Of a stretch of DNA of 64,000 bases, positions 50,465 to 58,651 are shown in pieces. The stretch spans positions 19,654 to 83,653 of the forward strand of contig JAICOJ010000004.1 of NCBI GenBank assembly GCA_025930755.1, given 5' to 3'. The position numbers were made by a program, and so were the translations under genes. The number at the start of each line of letters is the position of its first letter. Position 1 is the first letter of the stretch. The DNA comes from Gemmatimonadaceae bacterium. Its GTDB lineage: Bacteria; Gemmatimonadota; Gemmatimonadetes; Gemmatimonadales; Gemmatimonadaceae. The notes under the pieces are model-generated. The model was not told where the DNA came from and made no database searches. It saw only the letters and a program-made list of their open reading frames with translations.

Positions 50465-51240
50465 CGGGGGACCTCGACCCGTGCGACGTCGAGGGCGGCA
50501 TCGATGTCGGCGCGGTGCCGTGTGTACTCCTCGCGATTCCGCTGTCGCTCCGCGCCCTCCGCCGCGATGAGGCGACGTTCGAATGCGGTCGCAGCGGACT
50601 CATTTCCCGCCAGGCGCGCGGCGCGAATGGCCAGGACGAGCCCGAGCAGATGGTTGGGCTCGGCGCGGAGGATCGTGTCAGCCTGTGCGCGCGCAAATTC
50701 GGCGAGGCCGGCGACCTCGGCGATGCGGCCCATGTCGTAGCGCGCGTCGAGATCGAGTGGCTGCACCATCTGGTATGCGGGGATGGCCATCTGGGCAAAG
50801 AACTGGACGCTGTCGGTGCGGCCACGCTCGTGCAGCGCCATAATGCGGTCGAACAGACGGTCGGCGCGTTCCCGCGGAGTGAGCTGAGAGATGTCGGGGG
50901 CGCGCGCCATCGGTTGGTCGGCGGGCACCGCCCCAAGCGGCGTCTGTGGGAGCGCGTTGGACGAACTGAAGCGCTGTGCGGCGACGAGCGCGATGAGCGC
51001 CACGAGGGCGATCGAGGCAACGATCCAGGGAACGGCGTTCGTCGAGCGATCGGGTCCGCCCTGGGTGTTCGCGATACCGACTGGACGGCCGCAGTGATGG
51101 CAGAAGCGGGCGCCGGGACTGAGCGCTGCCGCGCAGGTTCTACAGGTCGCCCCCTCGAGCGGCGCGCCGCAACTGGCGCAGAAACGCCCCTCGGCGGCGG
51201 CGCCACAGGAGGGGCACGTCGTGGTGGTGGGAACGGTCAT
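50461..51240 (-). CDS. Membrane protein with double zinc ribbon and helical repeats
   Basis: 259 residues. Four Cys pairs in the first 52 residues (CPSC, CASC, CRTC, CHHCG) form two zinc ribbons, followed by one transmembrane helix (VPWIVASIALVALIALVAA) and a helical C-terminal region of TPR-like repeats (MAIPAYQMVQPLDLDARYD, AQADTILRAEPNHLLGLVLA). The zinc ribbons face the cytoplasm and the repeats the outside, assuming standard topology. No specific function known. It is co-translated with mqnD, though a link to menaquinone is not obvious. ATG start 51240. Confidence 0.82.
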   Translation of the reverse strand: MTVPTTTTCPSCGAAAEGRFCASCGAPLEGATCRTCAAALSPGARFCHHCGRPVGIANTQGGPDRSTNAVPWIVASIALVALIALVAAQRFSSSNALPQTPLGAVPADQPMARAPDISQLTPRERADRLFDRIMALHERGRTDSVQFFAQMAIPAYQMVQPLDLDARYDMGRIAEVAGLAEFARAQADTILRAEPNHLLGLVLAIRAARLAGNESAATAFERRLIAAEGAERQRNREEYTRHRADIDAALDVARVEVPR

Positions 51241-51377
51241 GGGGGGAATGTAGTGAAACGGGAGCGCTGGGAAAGCGCTGGAGAAGCGCGGTGCTTGGAC
51301 GAACGACGCCGCACGCGTTAGGATTCCGCAGCGCTATTCGAGCGCGTTTCCAGCGCTACTCCCAGCGCCCTCACTCG

Positions 51378-51650
51378 ATGACCGATCCCCAGCTCCGTCT
51401 TTTTCCGGGTGTTGGCTCCAAACGGATGGGCGAGTTACGACGTGGGGCCACGTCGTGGGATGTATTTCTGGAGTGCGAAGGCGACCGCGCGAATGGAGCA
51501 ACCCGCGGTCGCATTCATTTTGTGTCGGGCGGCCGCACCCGCACGAGCGCCTGGATCTTCCTGGAGTGGACCACGCGGGACGTGGAGGAGCGCTTCCACG
51601 ACTTTGCCGCTGGTGAGCTCTGGGGATTAGTCGAAGGTATCGACGACTGA
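51378..51650 (+). CDS. Small hypothetical protein
   Basis: 90 residues from ATG 51378 (MTDPQLRLFPGVGSKRMGEL); an earlier in-frame start at 51291 would add an unlikely Arg-rich leader. The core RGATSWDVFLECEGDRANGA and RIHFVSGGRTRTSAWIFLEW suggests a compact beta sheet. No family recognised. Its TGA at 51648-51650 touches element H, which separates it from the convergent CBS gene. The coding call rests on codon bias and compact sequence. Confidence 0.55.
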   Translation: MTDPQLRLFPGVGSKRMGELRRGATSWDVFLECEGDRANGATRGRIHFVSGGRTRTSAWIFLEWTTRDVEERFHDFAAGELWGLVEGIDD

Positions 51651-51651
51651 G

Positions 51652-51747
51652 GAAGAACGAGGAACGAAGAACGAGGAAGGGGCTCGTCAGCTCCGCGACA
51701 CCGGAGCCCCGCGCAGCCGCTTCCTCGTTCCTCGTTCCTCGTTCCTG
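51652..51747. repeat. Heptamer inverted-repeat element H (GARGAAC)
   Basis: Four heptamers GAAGAAC-GAGGAAC-GAAGAAC-GAGGAAG (51652-51679) face four inverted copies CTTCCTC-GTTCCTC-GTTCCTC-GTTCCTG (51720-51747). The inner stem GGGGCTC/GAGCCCC (51679-51685, 51704-51710) closes the loop. It fills the gap between two convergent stops. Confidence 0.92.
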
Positions 51748-51748
51748 T

Positions 51749-52192
51749 TCAGCTCGTATGCCGTCCGCCCGGATCGCTGATCTTCTCGATCGTGCGCTCC
51801 GCCTTCCTGTCGTCGCGCGCTTCACGCACGATGTCAGCCTGGGCGACGATTCCAATGAGACCACCGCGCTCGTCGACGACCGGAATGCGCCGGACCTGCT
51901 CCTTGCCCATCAGGTCCATCACCGAGTCGACGTCATCATCCTCGCGGGCGGTGCGGACGCTCGATGTCATCGCCTCGCTCACGGGACAGCTCGAGGAATC
52001 GTGCCCCTCGGCCACATGCCGAATCGCGATGTCGCGGTCGGTGACGATGCCGATGAGGCGGTCCGATCCGTCGCGATCGACGACTGGGAGGACGCCGACA
52101 TCCTCTTCCTTCATCAGCCGGGCCGCCTCGCGCACCGAGGTTTCCGGCGTGACGGACTTCGGCTTCCTGGTCATGATATCTTTGGCCTTCAT
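51749..52192 (-). CDS. CBS-domain pair protein
   Basis: 147 residues, two CBS domains in tandem and nothing else. First: MKAKDIMTRKPKSVTPETSV to VTDRDIAIR; second: VSEAMTSSVRTAREDDDVDS to QADIVREARDD. Such stand-alone pairs bind adenine nucleotides (AMP, ATP, SAM) and regulate partner proteins or help in stress responses. A short acidic/basic tail follows. It is divergent from glutamine synthetase (136 bases) and could conceivably sense energy state for nitrogen genes, but this is speculative. Confidence 0.92.
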   Translation of the reverse strand: MKAKDIMTRKPKSVTPETSVREAARLMKEEDVGVLPVVDRDGSDRLIGIVTDRDIAIRHVAEGHDSSSCPVSEAMTSSVRTAREDDDVDSVMDLMGKEQVRRIPVVDERGGLIGIVAQADIVREARDDRKAERTIEKISDPGGRHTS

Positions 52193-52328
52193 GGTACTCG
52201 ACTCCTAGCTCGGGACAGGCTTCGCAGTCGCAATCCGCTTGCCAGAGCCCGAGGGAAGACAAGGACTCTTCCCGCTTGACTCACCGGCTACTTCCCTCCT
52301 CCGGCAGCCACCGTGTACGATACGCCCC

Positions 52329-53693
52329 GTGCCACGACAGACGCGCTCCACGCTGCCTGACGTTCGCGGCGCGACCGCCAACGACATTCTGGCGCTCGCG
52401 CAGCAGCATCGCGTTCGGTTTCTGCGGCTGCAGTTCACCGACATCCTCGGCATCAACAAGAACGTCGAGGTGCCGGCGTCGCAGTTCGAGAAGGCGCTGG
52501 CCGGCGACATCATGTTCGACGGGTCGTCGATCGAGGGGTTCGTGCGCATCGAGGAGTCGGACATGCTCCTCGCCCCCGACCTCTCGACGTTCCGCGTATT
52601 CCCGTGGGGGGACGCCGAGAGCCGCGTGGCTCGCGTCATCTGCGACATCAACTTGCCGGACGGGACGGCCTTTCCAGGCGATCCCCGCGGGGCGCTGAAG
52701 CGGCAGATCGCACGCGCCGCGCAGATGGGCTTCGTCATGAATGCCGGGATGGAGGCGGAATTTTTTCTCTTCAAGCCCGGCACGGCGGGGGAAGCGGCGA
52801 CGACCACGCATGACGTCGGCAGCTACTTCGATCTCGCTCCCGCCGACCTCGGTGAGGATGCGAGACGCGCGATCGTCGACGTGCTCGAGCAGATGGGGTT
52901 CGAGGTCGAGGCGGCGCACCACGAGGTCGCGCACGGGCAGCACGAGATCGACTTCCGCTACGCGGACGCGATGACGACCGCCGACAACATCGCGACGTTC
53001 CGTTTCGTCGTGAAGCATGTCGCGCAGCGGTTCGGGCTGTTCGCCTCGTTCATGCCGAAGCCCATCTTCGGGCAGAACGGCAGCGGCATGCACACGCACC
53101 AGTCGCTCTTCCGTGGCGAGGAGAACGCGTTCTGGGACGCGAAAGCCGAGTGGGAGCTGTCGCGCACCGCCCTGCACTACATCGGCGGATTGTTGAAACA
53201 CGCGCGCGGGTTCTGCGCGATCACGAATCCCCTGGTGAACTCGTACAAGCGCCTGGTGCCCGGGTACGAGGCGCCGGTCAACGTTGCGTGGTCGATGCGC
53301 AATCGGTCGCCGCTGATCCGGATTCCGGAGCGCCGAGGGCAGGGCACGCGCGTCGAGCTGCGTATGCCCGACCCCGCCGCGAATCCGTATCTCGCGCTGG
53401 CGGTCATGCTTGCCGCCGGCCTCGAGGGCATCGAGAGCCAGGCGGACTGGCGCGAGCCGGTGAACGTCAACATCTGGGAGATGTCGCATCGCGAGAAGCG
53501 CCGGCTTCGGATCGACGACCTTCCCCACGACCTCAACGAGGCGTGCGACGAGCTCGAGAAGGACAAGGCCATCCGCGATGCGTTAGGCGATCACATCACC
53601 GACCACTTTCTCGCCGCGAAGCGGGAGGAGTGGCGCGACTACATCACCCAGGTGTCTCAGTGGGAGCTGGAGAGTTACCTGGCGAAGTACTGA
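52329..53693 (+). CDS. glnA: Glutamine synthetase type I
   Basis: 454 residues from GTG 52329; the frame stays open to 52239, but this start matches the usual N-terminus ahead of NDILALAQQHRVRFLRLQFT. Motifs: SIEGFVRIEESDM, NAGMEAEFFLF (metal Glu), GSGMHTHQSL, NPLVNSYKRLVPGYEAP, RSPLIRIP and RVELRMPDPAANPY. The adenylylation Tyr region (NLYDLPP) is replaced by LRIDDLPHDLNEA, so regulation is not by adenylylation; length and ending suit the GSI-alpha type. It makes glutamine from glutamate, ammonia and ATP. Nonamer element K follows. Confidence 0.97.
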   Translation: MPRQTRSTLPDVRGATANDILALAQQHRVRFLRLQFTDILGINKNVEVPASQFEKALAGDIMFDGSSIEGFVRIEESDMLLAPDLSTFRVFPWGDAESRVARVICDINLPDGTAFPGDPRGALKRQIARAAQMGFVMNAGMEAEFFLFKPGTAGEAATTTHDVGSYFDLAPADLGEDARRAIVDVLEQMGFEVEAAHHEVAHGQHEIDFRYADAMTTADNIATFRFVVKHVAQRFGLFASFMPKPIFGQNGSGMHTHQSLFRGEENAFWDAKAEWELSRTALHYIGGLLKHARGFCAITNPLVNSYKRLVPGYEAPVNVAWSMRNRSPLIRIPERRGQGTRVELRMPDPAANPYLALAVMLAAGLEGIESQADWREPVNVNIWEMSHREKRRLRIDDLPHDLNEACDELEKDKAIRDALGDHITDHFLAAKREEWRDYITQVSQWELESYLAKY

Positions 53694-53694
53694 G

Positions 53695-53733
53695 GTGGTC
53701 GAGATGTCGAGGATGTCCAGGGGGTCGAGGGAG
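53695..53733 (+). repeat. Nonamer repeat element K after glnA
   Basis: Imperfect nine-base units, GTGGTCGAG-ATGTCGAGG-ATGTCCAGG-GGGTCGAGG (53695-53731), begin right after the glnA stop at 53693. It is one-armed; no inverted partner is seen. Unit type resembles element G. Confidence 0.45.
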
Positions 53734-53744
53734 AGGGCCGCGCC

Positions 53745-54995
53745 GTGAGTGTCACGTCGAAAGTGCTGACCGCGCTGCTCATCGCGCTGGTGGTGGGGAT
53801 ACTGATCGCGCGCCGAACGCTCGATCGCGATGGCGGCTCGCGCGCGCCAGCGGAGGCGGGTCACGCGGGTCACGCGGGTCACTTCGGCCAACAGGGCGCT
53901 GCTCCGGTCGGCGTCGACTGGACGCGCGTGACCGATCGCGACCTCGATATCGCGGAGCTGTTCGTCATCGCCAGACGACAAGGCGTGGGGCAGGCGCTTC
54001 TCCGGCTGGAGACGCTCGCCGCTGGCGACACGGCGTTTGACAACATGGGGCACGTCATCGCGCACGCCCTGGGGCGGTTTGCCGTCGCGCAGCGCGACGG
54101 GGATCCCGCCGTGTATGCCGGGTGTCGCGAGGTTTTTCAGGCGGGATGCAACCATGGCGTCATGGAAGGGTATTTCGCGTCGCCGCGGGCGGCCGCCGAG
54201 GACGCCGTCGCCGCGCGCGCCCTCGACTCGTTGTGCGCGAGCATCACGCGGCCAGGTGCGGCGAGGCTCGTGTCCCTCGAGTGTGCCCACGGGATGGGAC
54301 ACGGGCTCGTCACACGTCATCAGGGAAACGCTCGTCAGGCGCTGGAGGCGTGCGACCATCTGACGCAGCGCGATGCGCGTGAAGAGTGCCATGACGGGGT
54401 CTTCATGGAGAACGCCGTTCGGGGCACGACATCGGCCGACATGCGGGTCGGCGACGCGGCGGTGCAGGCTGGCGCGGCGAGCCGCGAGGCGAAGCCGCTC
54501 GTGAAACGCGACGATCCCACCTACCCATGCGGCGATGTCGCACCGCCGTACCGCGCCTCGTGCTGGAAGTATCAGCCGATCATCATCGTCGAGGCCGTTC
54601 GGGGTGACGAGGGGCGCACCCTCGACACGTGTGCACGCGCGCCGGACGGGTTCCAGGATGAGTGCTACTTCGGCATCGGAAAGCAGGGGTCGGGCTGGTG
54701 GGCGGATCAGCGTCGTGTCGCGGGGCTGTGCGCGCGCGTTCCCTCGACGCACATGGCGTCGTGCATCGCAGGCGCGGTGGAATCGTATCTCGACGAAATG
54801 TGGACCGTCGATCGCGCGATGGCGTTCTGCCGCGTGGTCGAGGGTGCGGCGAAGGCCGGCTGCTACCAGGCCATTGGAGCGCGTCTGGCCATCATGCGAA
54901 CCGACTTTCGTACCATCGAAAGTGAATGTGGGCACGCGGAGACTGGGTTTGCCGCCGCCTGTGCCGCAGGGGCTAGAGATCGACCGAGAGGATAG
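53745..54995 (+). CDS. Cys-rich membrane-anchored or exported protein with repeat architecture
   Basis: 416 residues. Hydrophobic helix at 6-22 (KVLTALLIALVVGILIA), then a His/Gly segment (AGHAGHAGH) and a helical region built from related units, each with a Cys pair: CREVFQAGCNHGVMEG, LECAHGMGHGL, CDHLTQRDAREECHDGVFMEN, CARAPDGFQDECYFGIG, CARVPSTHMASCIAG and CRVVEGAAKAGCYQAIG. The pattern C-x(7-12)-C-x-x-G suggests disulfide-linked helical hairpins outside the cell. H-G motifs might bind a metal. No family recognised. GTG start 53745. Its end overlaps the convergent NRAMP-like gene by 23 bases. Confidence 0.72.
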   Translation: MSVTSKVLTALLIALVVGILIARRTLDRDGGSRAPAEAGHAGHAGHFGQQGAAPVGVDWTRVTDRDLDIAELFVIARRQGVGQALLRLETLAAGDTAFDNMGHVIAHALGRFAVAQRDGDPAVYAGCREVFQAGCNHGVMEGYFASPRAAAEDAVAARALDSLCASITRPGAARLVSLECAHGMGHGLVTRHQGNARQALEACDHLTQRDAREECHDGVFMENAVRGTTSADMRVGDAAVQAGAASREAKPLVKRDDPTYPCGDVAPPYRASCWKYQPIIIVEAVRGDEGRTLDTCARAPDGFQDECYFGIGKQGSGWWADQRRVAGLCARVPSTHMASCIAGAVESYLDEMWTVDRAMAFCRVVEGAAKAGCYQAIGARLAIMRTDFRTIESECGHAETGFAAACAAGARDRPRG

Positions 54996-56160
54996 CCCGG
55001 ACGCCGAGCGCCGCCATCGCGACGGCGACGACGACGCCTGCCGCCGCCAGCCATACCGGGTGCCGATATTCGCCGACGATACGGACGCGGTATGCCGCGA
55101 TCAACATTGCTCCGAGCGAAATGGGCAGGATCAGTCCATTGATCGCTCCGACCAGCACCAGCACGGCGACCGGCCGTCCGATCACGAGAAAAAGCGCCGC
55201 CGAGACCGCGATGAACGCAATGGTCGCGCGTCCCGGGGCGCGATCGATGTGCCGGCTGACCGAGCGAAGAAAGGACACCGAGGTGTACGCCGATCCGACG
55301 ACGGACGTAATCGCCGCCGCCCACATCACGACGCCGAAGATCCGCTGGCCGATGGCGCCCGCGGCGTGCTGAAACGCGGAGGCGGGCGGGTTGGCGGGAT
55401 CGAGGGTCGCACCGTGTGCGACGACGCCGAGGGTCGCGAGAAACAGCAGGATGCGCATCAGCGACGCCACGCCGATGCCTAACGTTGCGGCGCGGGTGAC
55501 GCGCCCGAGGGATTCGGTCCCGTGGATGCCGGCATCGATGAGCCGGTGGCCGCCGGCGAAGGTGATGTAGCCGCCGACGGTGCCACCGACGATCGTCACG
55601 ATCGAAAGCGCATCGATCTCCAGCGGCGCGACGGTACGAATGATCGCTTCGCCCAGCGGCGGCCGCGCGCTGATCACGACGTAGATGGTGAGCGCGATCA
55701 TGACGAGTCCGAGGGCCTGCGCGAACCGGTCCATGATACGCCCGGCCTCGCGTGCCACGAAGATGCCAATGGCGATCGCCGCGCTCACCGCGGCCCCCGT
55801 CTTCACCTCGATGCCGGCGAGCGCGTTGAGACCCAGTCCCGTCCCGGCGATGTTGCCAATGTTGAACGCAAGCCCGCCTAACGCCACCAGCCCGGCGAGC
55901 CCGTAGCCAAGCCCGGGCAGCACGTCGTTCGCCACGTCCTGCGCTCGGCGTCTCGCCACCGCCAGCACGCGCCAGATGTTGAGCTGGGCGCCGAGGTCGA
56001 ACAGGATCGAGATGAGAATCGCGAACCCGAAGCTCGCGCCGAGCTGCGCCGTGAACACCGCCGTCTGCGTGAGGAAGCCGGGACCGATGGCGGATGTCGC
56101 CATCAGGAACGCGGCGCCGATGGTGGCGGTGGTGATCGCGCCGCGACGAGGATCGGTCAT
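54973..56160 (-). CDS. NRAMP-family divalent metal transporter-like protein
   Basis: 395 residues with about 11 hydrophobic helices in the NRAMP/APC arrangement. TM1 reads SAIGPGFLTQTAVF where classic NRAMP has DPGN, and TM6 has TVGGYITFAGGHRLID in place of the MPH motif; so the manganese/iron site is changed. This is closer to NRAMP-like proteins outside the Mn/Fe group, which may carry magnesium or other substrates. The helices are well preserved. ATG start 56160. Overlaps the convergent Cys-rich gene by 23 bases; a terminator for the neighbouring gene stands right before its start. Confidence 0.83.
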   Translation of the reverse strand: MTDPRRGAITTATIGAAFLMATSAIGPGFLTQTAVFTAQLGASFGFAILISILFDLGAQLNIWRVLAVARRRAQDVANDVLPGLGYGLAGLVALGGLAFNIGNIAGTGLGLNALAGIEVKTGAAVSAAIAIGIFVAREAGRIMDRFAQALGLVMIALTIYVVISARPPLGEAIIRTVAPLEIDALSIVTIVGGTVGGYITFAGGHRLIDAGIHGTESLGRVTRAATLGIGVASLMRILLFLATLGVVAHGATLDPANPPASAFQHAAGAIGQRIFGVVMWAAAITSVVGSAYTSVSFLRSVSRHIDRAPGRATIAFIAVSAALFLVIGRPVAVLVLVGAINGLILPISLGAMLIAAYRVRIVGEYRHPVWLAAAGVVVAVAMAALGVRAILSVDL

Positions 56161-56176
56161 GGCGCTCTATACGACA

Positions 56177-56206
56177 CGAAGGGCCTTCCGATTGGAAGGC
56201 CCTTCG
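56177..56206 (-). terminator. Strong hairpin terminator of the Lys/Glu-rich lipoprotein
   Basis: A perfect 13-bp stem CGAAGGGCCTTCC (56177-56189) with GGAAGGCCCTTCG (56194-56206) and loop GATT. It is 4 bases past the stop of the minus-strand gene at 56211, before the NRAMP-like start. The U-run is poor. Confidence 0.75.
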
Positions 56207-56210
56207 TCAG

Positions 56211-57743
56211 CTACGGCTTGGTCTTCTGGTTCTTTGCGCCAGGTGGCCGTATCGCCGGCTTGCCTTGCGTCTTCTCGGCCGGCTTGCCGGTGGCTTTGTC
56301 CTCGGTCTTCTCTTCGGATTTCGCCTCCGACTTCTCGTCCCTGGCCTCTGACTTCGCCTCGGGCTTGGTCTCCGGCGCGGCCTCGGGCTCGGCCGCCGGC
56401 TCCTCCTTCTTCTGCACCGGCTTCGCTTCCGGCTTCGATACGGGTGGCTCGGCCTGGCGAGGCGGCTCGACAGTTACCGCCGGCTTGTCGGCCTTTTGCT
56501 CGACCTTGTCCGCCTTGTGCTCGGACTTCTCGGCCTTTTGCTCCTGCTTTGGCTCCTGGCGAGTCTCCTGCACTTCCTGCTTTTGCAGCTGGCGCGCCTC
56601 TTTCGCCTCCTGCTTGTCTTCCTGGCGGACCTGCTTCTCCTCCTGGCGGATCTGCTTGTCCTCCCGACGCTCCTGTTTGGCCTCGATCTTCTCGGCCTGC
56701 TTATCGGGTTGCGGCTGCTGCGGCTGGCCATTGGCCGGCGTCTCGATACGGGGAGTCCGCCGTGGATCGTTGGGCTTTTCGTTCTCGATGCCGCGACCCT
56801 TCACGTTCGGATCGTCCGTGTGGCCGTACGCGTTGCCGTTTCCGCGCTTTTCCTTCTCCTTCACGTCCTTGGGCGCGGGCGTGTCGGTGCGTGGGCCAGG
56901 ATGATCGATGACGACGGGTCCATGCTCTGGCCGCGTCGGCTCGCTGACCCGATCGATCGGTGCGCGAACGGGTGTGGTCTCGGGAAACCGACGGCGAACG
57001 CGCTGGCCGTTGTTGATGGCGACGATCGAATCCGGACGCGCCGGCGCCGTCCTCACGATCATCCCGCCCGAGGGCGCAGGGACCGGGCACCAGGCGCGGT
57101 CGGCAACTTCCTCGGGAACCTCGTACACGGTGCGGTTCGCGCAGTAGATGCGAACGGTGCGATAAGGATCGCTCGCGTACGTCGCCGCTAGCGCGTAGGC
57201 ATCTTCCGCCCACGACTCGTCGATCACCGACGGAAGGAATGCGCGCGAGATGGCACGCATCGTCACGTGCGGATTCGTGCCTCGATAGGCGGCGGGGCCG
57301 AGCACGCGGCGCATGTAGCTGGGGTGGAACGCCTCATCGGGTAGCCGAAGGGGCTCGTCGGACGCGATCGCGTAGACCCAGCGCGCTGGCAGCGCGGTGC
57401 CGGACGGGCGCCCGTAATACATCGTCGACTGCACCTTCCACGACACCGGGACCCAGTTCAGCCCCGCGAGCATCCAAGTGCGCTGATGCGCGTAGGACGG
57501 CGCGAGCAGCGCGACTCCGCGGTCGGGCACGATCTCGAACAGCGCGACGTACGACGGGCGGTTCGTCTGCACGACGAGCTGGCCGCGAACCGGGCGCGCG
57601 AGCGTGATCTCGAGCGGCTCAATGCGCGGTGGCGGCGGTGGCGGCGGTGCGGGACGGTGGACGACGTACACGGTGCCCGACGAGCACGCGGCGAGCACGA
57701 TGGACGCGACGAGCGTTGCGAGGCGGCGAAGTGGAGTGCGCAT
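56211..57743 (-). CDS. Lipoprotein with N-terminal domain and long Lys/Glu/Gln-rich tail
   Basis: 510 residues. Signal MRTPLRRLATLVASIVLAAC has a lipobox with Cys20. Residues 40-220 are a beta-rich domain (EITLARPVRGQLVVQTNRPS, ALFEIVPDRGVALLAPSYA) that faintly recalls DUF4384-type envelope domains. From about 290 to the end the sequence is a repeat-rich chain of Lys, Glu, Gln and Pro (KQERREDKQIRQEEKQ, EAKEARQLQ), probably an extended helix or disordered spacer reaching across the periplasm. ATG start 57743. Function unknown. Confidence 0.78.
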   Translation of the reverse strand: MRTPLRRLATLVASIVLAACSSGTVYVVHRPAPPPPPPPRIEPLEITLARPVRGQLVVQTNRPSYVALFEIVPDRGVALLAPSYAHQRTWMLAGLNWVPVSWKVQSTMYYGRPSGTALPARWVYAIASDEPLRLPDEAFHPSYMRRVLGPAAYRGTNPHVTMRAISRAFLPSVIDESWAEDAYALAATYASDPYRTVRIYCANRTVYEVPEEVADRAWCPVPAPSGGMIVRTAPARPDSIVAINNGQRVRRRFPETTPVRAPIDRVSEPTRPEHGPVVIDHPGPRTDTPAPKDVKEKEKRGNGNAYGHTDDPNVKGRGIENEKPNDPRRTPRIETPANGQPQQPQPDKQAEKIEAKQERREDKQIRQEEKQVRQEDKQEAKEARQLQKQEVQETRQEPKQEQKAEKSEHKADKVEQKADKPAVTVEPPRQAEPPVSKPEAKPVQKKEEPAAEPEAAPETKPEAKSEARDEKSEAKSEEKTEDKATGKPAEKTQGKPAIRPPGAKNQKTKP

Positions 57744-57780
57744 GAGGCGGGTCCTTGCCGGAAGCGGCAGAGACGTCGGG

Positions 57781-57808
57781 AATCAGAATTCAGATGTCGG
57801 AATTCAGA
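57781..57808. repeat. Heptamer repeat element J (AATTCAG), single arm
   Basis: Heptamers AATCAGA-ATTCAGA-TGTCGGA-ATTCAGA (57781-57808) in the 231-base gap upstream of the VOC gene. Same unit type as elements E and F, but no inverted partner is seen. No promoter is evident in the gap. Confidence 0.55.
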
Positions 57809-57974
57809 GGGCGCGATGACCAGCCTGCGCCCCTTGGTTGACGCACGCCGGGTCAGTCGGGAAACGGGCGTGGCGTTTGTTCGGGGCGGAACTTCTTACA
57901 CACGGCCCGTGGCTCGGCGACGAACCCGGGCCTACATTTGGCCCCCCCTGCAACCACTCACGAGCGAGGATCCC

Positions 57975-58439
57975 ATGGCCAATCCGCCCAAGGGCTACCA
58001 CACCGTCACGCCGGGCATCACCGTCAGCGACGCGGCGAAGGCGATCGAGTTCTACAAGGACGCGTTCGGCGCGGAGGAGCTCGACCGCATGGAAGGGCCG
58101 GACGGCTCCATCATGCACGCGGAGATCCGCATCGGGGACTCGACCATCATGCTCGGCAGCGAGAATCCCATGTGGGGAATGAAGTCGCCGCTGACGCTCG
58201 GTGGGGTCCACGGGTCGCTTCACGTGTATGTCGATGACGCTGACGCGGCGTTCGCGCGGGCGGTGGATGCGGGGTGCGACGTCGCGCAACCGCTCGAAGA
58301 CGTGTTCTGGGGTGACCGGTACGGCAAAGTCACCGACCCGTTCGGCCACCAGTGGGGCATCGCAACGCGGGTAAAGGAGTTGAGCAGGGAGGAGATGCGG
58401 AAAGCCGCCGAAGCGTGGATGCAGACGATGGCTCAATAG
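57975..58439 (+). CDS. VOC-superfamily (PhnB/glyoxalase-like) protein
   Basis: 154 residues from ATG 57975, with GAGGA before it; longer upstream frames lack similarity. It begins MANPPKGYHTVTPGITVSDA and has the paired beta-alpha-beta-beta-beta units of the VOC fold: KAIEFYKDAFGAEELDRM, HAEIRIGDSTIMLGSE, GSLHVYVDDADAAFARAVDA and DRYGKVTDPFGHQWGIA. This form is the PhnB/YdhR-like group often annotated as glyoxalase or bleomycin-resistance-like; the reaction is not known. It is upstream of the proline-cassette operon in the same direction but 213 bases away. Confidence 0.88.
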   Translation: MANPPKGYHTVTPGITVSDAAKAIEFYKDAFGAEELDRMEGPDGSIMHAEIRIGDSTIMLGSENPMWGMKSPLTLGGVHGSLHVYVDDADAAFARAVDAGCDVAQPLEDVFWGDRYGKVTDPFGHQWGIATRVKELSREEMRKAAEAWMQTMAQ

Positions 58440-58526
58440 CCGTCGCACTGTGGCGGTTGATCAACGACCTGTCGCGCAGGCTCCCCGAGGAGTGTTGCCC
58501 ACACGCAGCCAGCGCGACGGAAGTCG

Positions 58527-58554
58527 TTCGAGGGGCGCGAGTTAACACTATACC
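58527..58554 (+). promoter_or_regulatory. Possible promoter of the proline-to-pyrrole cassette
   Basis: TTCGAG (58527-58532), a 16-base spacer and TATACC (58549-58554), in the 212-base gap before the acyltransferase-like gene. Weak match; the gap has nothing else obvious. Confidence 0.3.
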
Positions 58555-58651
58555 ACACGTGGCCCGCCGGTTGCGCTTGCCCCGCGCGACCGGCGCATCT
58601 CCCGGCCATGTCGTCCCTCCGCACCGACCATCCGCATCCCACGCCACGGAC

